Shown piece by piece: positions 16,910-25,229 of a stretch of DNA of 37,338 nt. The notes under the pieces are model-generated. The model made no database searches. It saw only the letters and a program-made list of their open reading frames with translations, and had not been told where the DNA came from. The stretch lies in the NCBI RefSeq assembly GCF_022458895.1, contig NZ_JAINFL010000023.1, positions 1 to 37,338 on the forward strand, given 5' to 3'. This DNA comes from Roseihalotalea indica (lineage in GTDB: Bacteria; Bacteroidota; Bacteroidia; Cytophagales; Cyclobacteriaceae). A program made the translations under genes and the position numbers. Numbering within the stretch: position 1 is the stretch's first letter; each line of letters begins with the position of its first letter.

Positions 16910-17214
16910 GTTCGCTAATTTCAGCTTTGTATAAATAGCAGCTTAGCCAATGTACTGTCATAGTAATAGAGCGAATATCTATACAATAGTATTCATCTCT
17001 GAGAACAAAAACTATTCTTCTGCAGTAAGACACCCTGATGATGCAGTAACTGATGATGATCTCGAGGAAATAGCTGATTTCATAATGGTAAAAAAAGACC
17101 ACAAAAGTCTCGGGAATAAAACTAGCAATTGCTTTTTATACCCTTGACCACTGTGGTCTAATATTAGCCAGACTGGCTTTTATAGCAAGGAGGCCGTAAA
17201 AGCCTCAGTGTTTC
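16910..17214. other. Intergenic gap with small palindromes, no gene seen
   Basis: About 305 bp without a supported gene. It contains the perfect palindrome GACCACTGTGGTC (17146-17158), of which one half is echoed as AGACCAC at 17096-17102. The hairpins AGCCAGACTGGCT and GAGGCcgtaaaaGCCTC lie near 17165-17205, just after the stop of the next minus-strand gene. The hairpins lack a T-run on the minus strand, so termination is uncertain. Confidence 0.45.
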
Positions 17215-18774
17215 CTAGTAAAAGATGCCCATCATATCGGGTTCTTCGCCAGTTTCTACCCAAATAAGAGAAGCTGCCAGTAAGCCAAACATATCTGCAG
17301 TGTCGTATCTATTATCGTTAGTATGTGTGCGGAACATACCATCCTCATCCACATATAAACGGCTTACCGCTTCGTCTGCTACTTTCTGGGCAAACAGGCG
17401 GAAACGCTCATCATGAAAGGTTTCATAGCTTCCCATCAGGAAATGAATGACCCGGCCATAAAGATCAGCATATCCACCTTCTCCATCCCAGGCAGGTAAA
17501 TCATTTTGAATCACCGTAAGCCACCGATAACATGCGGCTTTGTACTGGTCTTTATCAGTAAGTTTGTAAAGTTCCAGGCAACTTTCGGCAAAAGGCATGG
17601 GGTAATCGTGGCGTGGAAAGAGGGGTTCCCAGAGGGAGGTATAATTATCAGGGCGGTATGAAGTCTGATCAGTAGGGTTGGGAAAATCTGCTCGATAATC
17701 CTCATCAAACACGGGCTCGCCGTTTTCTACTCGTAAAATTCCGTAGTAATTGCATCGTTCAGGATCAAAGCCGTACTGCAACCAGGCACTCATGGCTGCA
17801 TCGGCCATGCTAATCCATCGCTGCCGGGTAGTATCATTTACATACTCCACTGAAGCTAGCAGGTCACGGGACCATAAGCCAACTTCTGTTGTAGAATAAA
17901 TCGCATCCCATCTATATCCACCATAGTCGTCAGGACTATTTTCTAACAAACCCGTGGCGTCTCCCTGGTGTTCAAAGCTATAATTGGCAATCTTGTACGC
18001 TTTGTCGAGTAGCGTTACATCCTGGGTTTTTTGATAGAGCCAGGATAGCATGTGAACCATTATTCCACCTGCCTCTAAAAATGCAAGACCAGCATTGCCA
18101 CTTGCATGGCGATTAAACCTACCAGTAGACGGATTAGTAAGGTGTCCTTCAATGGCTGAACGGATTTCTGCTTCGGTCGCCTCAGAATCAATTTCCCATA
18201 GCGCATCCCAGGATGGCACGATAGGGCGAAGCTCATGAAGACCGACAGTATCTTCTGCAACATTGATTATTAGTGGATTACCATCAGAACCAAAACGAAT
18301 TACTGCATCCTTATAGGCATCGTAGTAAAAGTGGTTGCCCCATGTAAATCTACCATTAAATTCAGATATGCAATTAGCTAGAAAGGCTTGTATATAAGCA
18401 TCTGCCGCATTAGCATAAAAACTATCGCCTGTTTTCTTTGACAGGTAATACGCAACTGTAATTTGTGGCATATCCCAGTATATATTGGAGCCTTGAGGCG
18501 CCTCTATAGGGCGGGTTTCATAAAGGCGTTGAGGCCGGTCAGAGGGGCGACTGTCATCTTCCGGATATTTGCCGGTAGCGGTGCTCAGGCTTGACATCCA
18601 GAAAGCGGTCGAGGTAGAGCCATAAGTATCTATGCCGTTCTGCAGTTGCTTGTTATAGTGTTTGAGAACCAAATTTAAATAAGATTTGGAATCATCGGTA
18701 GATGCTTGAGAATAGCCAGCCATTGAAAGAAAGTTACCTACAACAAAGGCTATTGCGAAAAATACAATGCGCAT
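17215..18774 (-). CDS. Secreted alpha/alpha-toroid protein, possible polysaccharide lyase/hydrolase
   Basis: A 519-residue protein with signal peptide (M-R-I-V-F-F-A-I-A-F ... A-G-Y-S-Q). The mature part is a series of helical hairpins rich in aromatic and acidic residues (I-Y-W-D-M-P-Q-I-T-V-A-Y-Y-L-S, F-T-W-G-N-H-F-Y-Y-D-A-Y, Y-G-G-Y-R-W-D-A-I-Y). This is the pattern of (alpha/alpha)n-barrel carbohydrate enzymes such as pectate-lyase-like or glycoside-hydrolase families. It has no short signature I can tie to a numbered CAZy family, so the catalytic type stays open. It stands alone on its strand with a TATATTTG promoter-like box about 50 bp upstream. A role in breaking down an acidic or plant/algal polysaccharide is an inference from fold and export. 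Confidence 0.6.
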   Translation of the reverse strand: MRIVFFAIAFVVGNFLSMAGYSQASTDDSKSYLNLVLKHYNKQLQNGIDTYGSTSTAFWMSSLSTATGKYPEDDSRPSDRPQRLYETRPIEAPQGSNIYWDMPQITVAYYLSKKTGDSFYANAADAYIQAFLANCISEFNGRFTWGNHFYYDAYKDAVIRFGSDGNPLIINVAEDTVGLHELRPIVPSWDALWEIDSEATEAEIRSAIEGHLTNPSTGRFNRHASGNAGLAFLEAGGIMVHMLSWLYQKTQDVTLLDKAYKIANYSFEHQGDATGLLENSPDDYGGYRWDAIYSTTEVGLWSRDLLASVEYVNDTTRQRWISMADAAMSAWLQYGFDPERCNYYGILRVENGEPVFDEDYRADFPNPTDQTSYRPDNYTSLWEPLFPRHDYPMPFAESCLELYKLTDKDQYKAACYRWLTVIQNDLPAWDGEGGYADLYGRVIHFLMGSYETFHDERFRLFAQKVADEAVSRLYVDEDGMFRTHTNDNRYDTADMFGLLAASLIWVETGEEPDMMGIFY

Positions 18775-18823
18775 AGTACGTATTGAATAAATTAAAATCC
18801 TTTAATTATTTATTTGTAGAATG

Positions 18824-18831
18824 CAAATATA
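18824..18831 (-). promoter_or_regulatory. Possible -7 promoter box TATATTTG
   Basis: On the minus strand TATATTTG matches TAnnTTTG and lies about 50 nt before the ATG at 18774. No good TTTG at the -33 position was found. Confidence 0.3.
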
Positions 18832-18986
18832 GTAATAATTAATACTATTATAATCATACATAAGTAAGAATATCTGAATAATAGCTACAGAAAGCCTGCT
18901 AATAGCGAATAAACCGGTAAATTGCCTAAGTAATTGAGTATTTTTACTTTAGATCTGGAATATCTTATTAATCATTCTTACTTTTT

Positions 18987-19733
18987 GTGATCACTATTCA
19001 GCATACTTACGGTTTAATAGGTTATCCTCTTAGCCATTCATTCTCTAAACGATATTTTACCAACAAATTTGAACGCGAAGGAATTACCGACTCAGTCTAC
19101 GAGCTATTTGAGATAGAAACGATTGATCGTCTTCCCAGCGTACTAGATCAAAATCCCACATTGCGGGGTCTCAACGTCACCATTCCCTATAAGCAACAGG
19201 TTATGGCATTTGTTGATCAGCTTGATGCCGTAGCCGAACGCATTGGTGCCGTGAATACAGTTCGAATACGCGATGGTAAAAGAACCGGCTTTAATTCTGA
19301 TTATTACGGCTTTCGCGACTCGCTTACGCGTTGGCTCAATGGAGTGGTTATACCCCAGGCGCTGGTGTTAGGCACCGGCGGTGCTTCTAAAGCCGTAGTT
19401 TGTGTGCTACAGGATATGGGCATCAGTTATACATATGTTTCCCGGCAATCTTCAGAGCAGGCTATATCCTACGGAGACTTGCAAAAAACTAATTTGCGGG
19501 ATTATCCATTAATTATTAACACCACTCCTTTGGGCATGAGTCCAAATATTGAAACCTGTCCCGAACTGTCATACGATCAACTTACACCGGAACATTACTG
19601 TTATGACCTGGTGTACAATCCCGAGCAAACTGCCTTTATGAAAAAAGCCCAGGCTTATGGTGCGCAAACAAAAAACGGTCTGGAAATGCTACAGTTGCAA
19701 GCCGAAAAAAGCTGGGAGTTCTGGACTTCTTGA
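18987..19733 (+). CDS. aroE: Shikimate dehydrogenase
   Basis: A 248-residue NADP-dependent shikimate 5-dehydrogenase, step four of chorismate biosynthesis, cytosolic. Shikimate-binding residues are visible: S16-H-S18, the catalytic K69 in N-V-T-I-P-Y-K, N90 in G-A-V-N-T, and the catalytic D105 in G-F-N-S-D. The cofactor loop G-T-G-G-A-S-K (129-135) and the tail N-G-L-E-M-L-x-x-Q-A are also intact. No ATG is available before the conserved Y-G-L-I-G-Y-P-L-S strand, so the start is GTG at 18987-18989. The slightly short length is normal for the Bacteroidota form. uvrB follows on the same strand after a 154-bp gap. Confidence 0.95.
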   Translation: MITIQHTYGLIGYPLSHSFSKRYFTNKFEREGITDSVYELFEIETIDRLPSVLDQNPTLRGLNVTIPYKQQVMAFVDQLDAVAERIGAVNTVRIRDGKRTGFNSDYYGFRDSLTRWLNGVVIPQALVLGTGGASKAVVCVLQDMGISYTYVSRQSSEQAISYGDLQKTNLRDYPLIINTTPLGMSPNIETCPELSYDQLTPEHYCYDLVYNPEQTAFMKKAQAYGAQTKNGLEMLQLQAEKSWEFWTS

Positions 19734-19734
19734 T

Positions 19735-19818
19735 AATGAATCAGGACTGATGATTAGTGAGAAAGTCTTCAGTGCTACGCTACATTATTCATTAATCATG
19801 GCTCATCAGTCATTCATT
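19735..19818. repeat. Imperfect hairpin of AATGAATGACTGATGA words after aroE
   Basis: AATGAAT-cag-GACTGATGA (19735-19753) pairs with TCATCAGTCATTCATT (19803-19818), leaving a 3-nt bulge. Weaker pairing continues inward (GATTAGTGA with ATTAATC). It starts at the aroE stop and is followed by ATTATTTTTTATG, so it may act as a loose terminator. The words resemble the TGAATGAR tract at 3606-3658. Confidence 0.5.
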
Positions 19819-19847
19819 ATTTTTTATGAAACTTAACATTTGTAGCT

Positions 19848-19880
19848 CATTGTTCATTGTACATTGTACACCGTTCATTG
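19848..19880. repeat. Degenerate CATTGT(T/A) tandem words before uvrB
   Basis: Four imperfect copies of a CATTGTTCATTGTA-like word (CATTGT, CATTGTA, CATTGTACACC, TTCATTG) lie directly upstream of the uvrB ATG. They occupy the place where a leader and ribosome binding region should be. Confidence 0.45.
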
Positions 19881-19887
19881 ACCACCC

Positions 19888-21912
19888 ATGGATTTCATCC
19901 TAACCTCAGATTACGAACCTACCGGCGACCAGCCCGGAGCTATTCAGCAATTGGTACAAGGCATAGAAGCAGGCGATCGGGCTCAAACTCTCTTAGGAGT
20001 AACTGGCTCAGGCAAGACCTTTACCGTGGCTAATGTAGTAGCACAACTCAATCGCCCTACACTGGTCATCAGCCATAACAAAACCCTGGCCGCTCAGCTC
20101 TACGGAGAGTTTAAGCAGTTCTTTCCTGAAAATGCGGTAGAGTATTTTATCTCATACTACGACTACTACCAGCCCGAAGCCTATATTCCGACCACCAATC
20201 TGTATATAGAAAAAGATTTACAGATTAACGATGAGATTGAGAAACTGCGGCTAAGTGCAACTTCGGCCCTGCTCTCAGGGCGGCGTGATGTGTTGGTAGT
20301 GGCGTCCGTGTCTTGCATTTATGGTCTGGGTAACCCTGATGAGTTTGGTAAAAATGTGATCAAGCTACAGGAAGGAGATGTGCTTTCCCGACAGAAGCTT
20401 CTATACTCACTGGTTGATATATTATATAGCCGCACTGAAGCAGAATTTCGGCGGGGAAACTTTCGGGTGAAGGGCGACACGGTAGATATTTTTATTGCCT
20501 ACGCAGACTTTGCCTACCGTATTTATTTCTGGGGAGATGAAATTGAAGCCATTCATCGGATTGACCCACATTCAGGCAAAAAACTGGCCGATGAGCGGTT
20601 GATCACCATTTATCCGGCAGCACTGTTCGTTACTGGAAAAGATACTCAGCAACAGGCAATTCATGAGATACAGGATGATCTGGTGGCTCAGATTCATAAC
20701 TTTGAGGGTGAGCAACGCTACCTGGAAGCCAAGCGCATTCAGGAACGCACCGAGTTTGACCTGGAAATGATCCGCGAACTGGGCTATTGCTCTGGTATTG
20801 AAAACTATTCGCGCTATTTTGACCGTCGCCAGCCCGGGCAGCGCCCTTTCTGTTTGCTGGACTATTTCCCGGAAGACTACCTGATGGTGATTGACGAAAG
20901 CCATGTTACAGTGCCGCAAGTACGGGCCATGTGGGGTGGTGACCGTTCCCGTAAGGTAAATCTGGTCGATTTTGGTTTCCGGTTACCTTCCGCTCTCGAT
21001 AACCGTCCGCTGACCTTTAATGAGTTCGAGACCATGACCAATCAGATTGTGTACGTGAGTGCCACTCCGAGTGATTATGAACTGCGTGAGTCGGATGGGG
21101 TAGTGGTAGAGCAGGTGATCCGTCCGACCGGGCTGCTTGATCCGGTGATTGAAGTGCGACCAAGTATAAACCAGATTGATGATCTGTTGGGAGAAATTGA
21201 CGACCGAGTGAAGAAAAATGAACGAGTACTGGTTACAACGCTGACCAAAAGGATGGCTGAGGAGCTGCAAAAGTATCTGGAGCGAGCCGGGGTTAAAAGC
21301 AAATACATTCACTCTGACGTAAAACCGCTAGACCGGGTAGAAATTTTGCGGGGGCTGCGCTTAGGCGAATTTGATGTATTGGTAGGGGTAAACCTGCTGC
21401 GGGAAGGATTGGACCTGCCGGAAGTATCGCTGGTAGCCATTCTGGATGCCGATAAAGAAGGATTCTTGCGTAACGAACGATCATTGGTGCAGACTATAGG
21501 GAGGGCCGCTCGAAACGAGAATGGCATGTGCATTATGTATGCCGATAAAATTACCGGATCTATGCAAGTGGCTATCGATGAAACCAACCGCCGCCGCAAT
21601 AAGCAGATGGAGTACAATGAGGAGCATGGTATTACTCCAAGAACAGTATTCAAATCTAAAGAATCTATTATGGGGCAAACTAAGGTGGCTGATTCCCGAA
21701 AAGCACCCGCTAAAGCCTATACAGGCCCTGAAGAAACCAGCATTGCCGCTGACCCCGTAGTGGCTTATATGAATAAACCTGATCTGGAGAAACTCATCGC
21801 GCAAACGCAGAAAAGCATGGAGAAAGCCGCTAAAGAGCTTAATTTTATGGAAGCGGCTCGCCTACGTGATGAATTGAACGACTTGAAAAAGCTTTATGAG
21901 AACAAAGAATAA
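19888..21912 (+). CDS. uvrB: Excinuclease ABC subunit B
   Basis: A 674-residue UvrB of normal length: the damage-verifying helicase subunit of nucleotide excision repair, working with UvrA and UvrC in the cytosol. Visible are Walker A G-V-T-G-S-G-K43-T, the beta-hairpin [12 protein letters not shown] that clamps DNA, and the Walker B-type I-D336-E-S-H. Helicase motif [11 protein letters not shown], is also present. The C-terminal UVR domain ([19 protein letters not shown]) contacts UvrC and UvrA. There is no damage to the reading frame. It follows aroE on the same strand, but the repeat-filled 154-bp gap argues for separate expression. Confidence 0.98.
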   Translation: MDFILTSDYEPTGDQPGAIQQLVQGIEAGDRAQTLLGVTGSGKTFTVANVVAQLNRPTLVISHNKTLAAQLYGEFKQFFPENAVEYFISYYDYYQPEAYIPTTNLYIEKDLQINDEIEKLRLSATSALLSGRRDVLVVASVSCIYGLGNPDEFGKNVIKLQEGDVLSRQKLLYSLVDILYSRTEAEFRRGNFRVKGDTVDIFIAYADFAYRIYFWGDEIEAIHRIDPHSGKKLADERLITIYPAALFVTGKDTQQQAIHEIQDDLVAQIHNFEGEQRYLEAKRIQERTEFDLEMIRELGYCSGIENYSRYFDRRQPGQRPFCLLDYFPEDYLMVIDESHVTVPQVRAMWGGDRSRKVNLVDFGFRLPSALDNRPLTFNEFETMTNQIVYVSATPSDYELRESDGVVVEQVIRPTGLLDPVIEVRPSINQIDDLLGEIDDRVKKNERVLVTTLTKRMAEELQKYLERAGVKSKYIHSDVKPLDRVEILRGLRLGEFDVLVGVNLLREGLDLPEVSLVAILDADKEGFLRNERSLVQTIGRAARNENGMCIMYADKITGSMQVAIDETNRRRNKQMEYNEEHGITPRTVFKSKESIMGQTKVADSRKAPAKAYTGPEETSIAADPVVAYMNKPDLEKLIAQTQKSMEKAAKELNFMEAARLRDELNDLKKLYENKE

Positions 21913-22041
21913 TTCGTAGTTTTGGCGTCTGTTAACCCAATACTGATTTCATTGTATGTCATAACAATAGATCAGTAAATTCTCTTTATCTCTTAGAGAT
22001 TTATACTAACTATCCATCCAGACCTATTCAGCACGTTTTTT

Positions 22042-22473
22042 ATGAAGCACGTTTTCTTTTTAATCGCTTTTGCCCTTTTTTTCTTTAGTCAAACTACCCA
22101 AGCCCAGTATTTAGTGAGTTTTGGCGTTGATGCCTATAAAACTGATAACCGCGATCCGTTTGAGTTTGTAGACAAAGCTCAATTCGGGGTAGAACTAAAT
22201 TATTTTTTAATTCGTCAGCTTTCTCTAACTGCTGGTTTGGAGTACTGGACTGCCCCAGAGCGTGTCAGTGTTATTCCCGGCATGCGCTTGTATCCGATTG
22301 ACCCCGTGTTTGTACGTTTCCGCCCCTTGATTAGCGGTGAGGTTGATTACGCCGCCGGGGTAGGGTATGCCCGTAAGATAACCGATGAGTGGCGGGTTGA
22401 AGTAATGGGAGATTACTACTTTGAACGTGGCAACGCCGCTCTGCGGGTAGGAGTAGGGTACCGGCTAAAATAA
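22042..22473 (+). CDS. Small outer-membrane beta-barrel-like protein
   Basis: A 143-residue protein with a Sec signal (M-K-H-V-F-F-L-I-A-F-A-L-F-F-F, ending T-Q-A-Q). The mature part alternates polar and hydrophobic residues in short strands (F-G-V-E-L-N-Y-F-L, L-S-L-T-A-G-L-E-Y-W, Y-A-A-G-V-G-Y-A-R-K, L-R-V-G-V-G-Y-R-L-K). That is typical of a small eight-stranded outer-membrane barrel. The C-terminus is not the classic aromatic F, but barrels in this phylum vary. It stands 129 bp after uvrB and is closed by the hairpin at 22475-22506. Specific function unknown. Confidence 0.65.
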   Translation: MKHVFFLIAFALFFFSQTTQAQYLVSFGVDAYKTDNRDPFEFVDKAQFGVELNYFLIRQLSLTAGLEYWTAPERVSVIPGMRLYPIDPVFVRFRPLISGEVDYAAGVGYARKITDEWRVEVMGDYYFERGNAALRVGVGYRLK

Positions 22474-22474
22474 A

Positions 22475-22506
22475 AAAGCCGCTCCTTTCAATAAAGAAGC
22501 GGCTTT
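22475..22506. terminator. Bidirectional terminator between convergent genes
   Basis: AAAGCCGCT (22475-22483) pairs with AGCGGCTTT (22498-22506) across a 14-nt loop, between the barrel gene (plus) and the lipocalin-like gene (minus). On the minus strand the stem is followed by T-rich sequence (TTTTTTATTTTA), so it serves that gene best. For the plus strand the T-run is short. Confidence 0.8.
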
Positions 22507-22529
22507 CTAATCTATGTTAAGATTATAAA

Positions 22530-23075
22530 TTATTTTTTCAGATTTACGATAAGCTCTATCAAAGGTAGTGTTGAGCCCATGCTTCCTTCTTCATCTGAGT
22601 CCATTTCTAAATCAAAAGGAGCACGCAATGAAGCCTGGCTTTTCGTCATATTACGAACTTCAAATGTCTGAGGCTCATTGTCAATAGTTACAGTAAGATC
22701 ATTACCATTAAGAGACCATGTTCCGGGTGCTGAACCATCGTCATCTGTAGTAACTACTGAATTATCTTCTCTGAACTGGATCGTAGTATTTAGCATTTCA
22801 CTTTCTACTTCACTTTCCATATTAAACTCTTCAAACCCTTTCTTCATTTCTTCTTTTTCAGCTTCAGTGAACTCAGCCCCCTGCTCTTCCATCTGAGCGA
22901 TAAGATCGTCAAGGTAGCTTTCAAACGACTTTCCGTCAAATTCTACATCAACAGAAGCTACTGTCCAGGTACCAACAATACCTGCTTCTACTGAGATTTC
23001 TTCATCGTCTTTACTACAAGAGAAAAGCACGGCGGTCATAAGTAGACCTAACATGAGTGAGGATAATTTTTTCAT
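22530..23075 (-). CDS. Lipocalin-like surface lipoprotein
   Basis: A 181-residue lipoprotein. The signal ends in the lipobox V-L-F-S-C, and the cysteine is followed by S-K-D-D-E-E, the acidic lipoprotein export signal that directs Bacteroidota lipoproteins to the cell surface. The mature part begins I-V-G-T-W-T-V-A-S-V-D-V, the opening strand typical of lipocalin-like domains. Its centre is a very acidic helical stretch (E-E-Q-G-A-E-F-T-E-A-E-K-E-E-M-K-K). It continues with G-T-W-S-L-N-G-N-D-L-T-V-T-I, a pattern frequent in these small domains. The ligand is unknown. A TATTTTTG box lies 38 nt before the ATG. Confidence 0.8.
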   Translation of the reverse strand: MKKLSSLMLGLLMTAVLFSCSKDDEEISVEAGIVGTWTVASVDVEFDGKSFESYLDDLIAQMEEQGAEFTEAEKEEMKKGFEEFNMESEVESEMLNTTIQFREDNSVVTTDDDGSAPGTWSLNGNDLTVTIDNEPQTFEVRNMTKSQASLRAPFDLEMDSDEEGSMGSTLPLIELIVNLKK

Positions 23076-23112
23076 TTTTGCTGATTATAGATTTGCTAAT
23101 AATTGAGTAATT

Positions 23113-23120
23113 CAAAAATA
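23113..23120 (-). promoter_or_regulatory. -7 promoter box TATTTTTG for the lipocalin-like gene
   Basis: A minus-strand match to TAnnTTTG lies 38 nt before the start codon at 23075. The -33 region is only TTTT-like. Confidence 0.35.
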
Positions 23121-23230
23121 AGCTCAACTGTATCTTATTAAAATTATGTTATCATAGAAATCATACATTGTAAGCAAACCCTAGGGGTTCTGCTTTGCTT
23201 ATTTATTCAGGTATTTAGAAAATATGTGAA

Positions 23231-24064
23231 ATGTCCTTTATGAGAAAAGAGTACTACGAACGCTGGAAGCTGTCAATAGGGATAGCTATTTTTTTAATTT
23301 TATCAAATCAGTTTGCATTTGGGCAAGGGTATGAACTCAAAACTGCCCGGGAAGCCATTTTGCTCTCAGCAGGAGCTGCTGGAACCACCACCAGCATTTT
23401 GCTTCGCAACAAGCGCCAACCTTCTACGCTGGAGGATTTGGGAGAACTGAATTTGGAGGATGTTTTTGCGATAGATCAATTGTCGGCCGGAAGTTACCGT
23501 AAAGGTGCGCAGGTAACTAGCGATATATTGTTACATACTTCTTACGCCTTGCCCCTAACCTTACTCGCTTTTGAAGAAGGCCGGGCCGATGCGGGAACTA
23601 TCGGGTTGATATTACTGGAAACCATTGCTATTAACGAAACTATCACCGGCATTACTAAAGCTATGGTGCGCCGCCCCCGCCCATACACTTACAACCAGGA
23701 TGCTCCGGAAGCGGTACGAACCTCTCGAGGGAATACTTTTTCTTTCTTCTCCGGTCATACCTCTTATACGGCGGCTTTGTCTTTCTTTACGGCAAAAACA
23801 ATCTCAGATTATTCAGAGCAATCGAACGTTCGCACATTGGCCTGGGCGGGTGCCTTTCTCTGGCCGGCAGCCACGGGGTACTTTCGATATCGGGCTGGTA
23901 AGCATTTCCCGTCTGATGTTTTTGTAGGATATGTGGTGGGAGCTTCGCTAGGTTATCTGATTCCGCATTTGCATAAAACAGACAAGACTGGCGAGGCTCC
24001 CGGGGCTACTGCAGTTCAGTTGCCAATGGTACAGCCACTCTTTAAAGTAGCGTTCGTGTTATAA
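23231..24064 (+). CDS. PAP2-family membrane phosphatase
   Basis: A 277-residue type 2 phosphatidic acid phosphatase-like protein. An N-terminal hydrophobic segment ends F-A-F-G-Q and is probably a signal peptide; an ATG three codons in is an alternative start. The three active-site blocks are visible: K-A-M-V-R-R-P-R-P (K-x6-R-P), F-F-S-G-H-T-S (the P-S-G-H motif with F in place of P), and R-Y-R-A-G-K-H-F-P-S-D. The last gives the nucleophilic histidine and its aspartate. Substrates in this family include lipid phosphates and undecaprenyl pyrophosphate; which one applies here is not visible. The gene converges on the M42 peptidase gene with only 4 bp between stops. Confidence 0.9.
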   Translation: MSFMRKEYYERWKLSIGIAIFLILSNQFAFGQGYELKTAREAILLSAGAAGTTTSILLRNKRQPSTLEDLGELNLEDVFAIDQLSAGSYRKGAQVTSDILLHTSYALPLTLLAFEEGRADAGTIGLILLETIAINETITGITKAMVRRPRPYTYNQDAPEAVRTSRGNTFSFFSGHTSYTAALSFFTAKTISDYSEQSNVRTLAWAGAFLWPAATGYFRYRAGKHFPSDVFVGYVVGASLGYLIPHLHKTDKTGEAPGATAVQLPMVQPLFKVAFVL

Positions 24065-24068
24065 CTAT

Positions 24069-25118
24069 CTAGCGATGCGCCCAGTCAAATTGGTCCATTG
24101 TTTCCAGCGATACTTTCAATAACTGAACGCAGCCGTCAATATCATCTTTGTCAGCCATTTCTATGACCTGATGCAGGTGGCGAGTGGGAATAGATATGGC
24201 TCCGGCAATGGCCCCCTGCTTGCCCATACGCTGTACACCAGCCGTATCAGTTCCGCCGGCGGTAAGAATTTCCGGCTGCCATTTGATCTTATTTTTATCA
24301 GCGGTTTGCTTTAAGAATTCTACCATGCGGTAATCGCAAATAGTAGAGCCATCCATTACTTTGATAGCGGCACCTTCGCCCAGAGAAGTGATTTTCTCGT
24401 GAGGCTGTGCTCCGGGCACATCGAAGGCAATGGTGGTATCCAGACCAATACCAAAATCAGGGTTAATATTATGGGCAGCAACATTGGCACCGCGTAAACC
24501 AACTTCTTCCTGCACGGTAAATACTCCGTAAACGTCGTAAGGAACGTCGCCTAACTGTCGCAGTGCTTCGATCAGAATGTATACGGATACGCGGTTGTCA
24601 ATAGATTTACAGTTTACGCAGTTGCCCATTTCAATCAGTTCCCGCTCCCGGGTAATGGGATTTCCGACGCTAACCAGTTCTTTTACCTCGTCGCCTTTCA
24701 TGCCAAGATCAATGAAATAGTCGGTAGTCTTGGGGTTTTTGGTGCGTTCTTCAGGCGACATAACGTGAATTGGCTTGCTGCCCATCACTCCAACCAGGTC
24801 TTTTTTGCCGTGTACCACCACTCGCTGAGCAGTTAGTGTTTTGGGATCAAACCCACCTAAGGTATGAAAGCGTACGAAACCGTTATCATCTATATGCGTG
24901 ACGATGAAACCAATTTCATCCATGTGGGCGGCAATCATCACTTTCTTGCCATCGGGATTATTAGTGCCCTTCTTCACGGTCACCACGCTGCCCATATTGT
25001 CTACTTCCCAATGATCTACCAGAGGCTCTATTTCTTTAATGACTAGCTGGCGTACGCGCTCTTCAAAGCCGGGAGCACCGGCTACTTCACAAATTTTCTT
25101 TAATAATTCAACATTCAT
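24069..25118 (-). CDS. M42-family zinc aminopeptidase
   Basis: A 349-residue cytosolic M42 (TET-like) aminopeptidase, usual length. Metal ligands and the catalytic pair are visible: A-A-H65-M-D67 and V-Q-E-E-V-G-L-R-G-A (catalytic Glu and zinc Glu). Further motifs are G-L-D-T-T (zinc Asp), G-G-T-D-T-A-G, and R-H-L-H-Q-V-I-E near the C-terminus (last histidine ligand). I chose the ATG at 25116-25118 over one five codons upstream (25131-25133), because M-N-V-E-L-L-K-K-I-C-E-V-A-G-A-P-G is the normal family start. It is probably involved in turnover of peptides from proteolysis. It is divergent from the aminotransferase gene. Confidence 0.94.
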   Translation of the reverse strand: MNVELLKKICEVAGAPGFEERVRQLVIKEIEPLVDHWEVDNMGSVVTVKKGTNNPDGKKVMIAAHMDEIGFIVTHIDDNGFVRFHTLGGFDPKTLTAQRVVVHGKKDLVGVMGSKPIHVMSPEERTKNPKTTDYFIDLGMKGDEVKELVSVGNPITRERELIEMGNCVNCKSIDNRVSVYILIEALRQLGDVPYDVYGVFTVQEEVGLRGANVAAHNINPDFGIGLDTTIAFDVPGAQPHEKITSLGEGAAIKVMDGSTICDYRMVEFLKQTADKNKIKWQPEILTAGGTDTAGVQRMGKQGAIAGAISIPTRHLHQVIEMADKDDIDGCVQLLKVSLETMDQFDWAHR

Positions 25119-25175
25119 AACCTTCAAAATCAAAAATTAATAGTACTTCGTATGTGGTAATCCGTATACGGTTGG

Positions 25176-25183
25176 TAATTTTG
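25176..25183 (+). promoter_or_regulatory. -7 promoter box TAATTTTG for the aminotransferase gene
   Basis: A match to TAnnTTTG lies 47 nt before the ATG at 25230. No clear TTTG was found 19-21 nt upstream. Confidence 0.35.
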
Positions 25184-25229
25184 CGAGGATAAAAGTACGT
25201 AATTTCATCAGACAATAAAACGAGCAGGT

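Noticed and set aside
20572..21804. Several 100-residue open frames opposite uvrB
   Set aside because: uvrB is intact and conserved across its full length; the antisense frames are shadows.
24064..24069. Overlap or fusion of the PAP2 and M42 genes
   Set aside because: The two stops face each other with 4 bp between; both proteins are complete.
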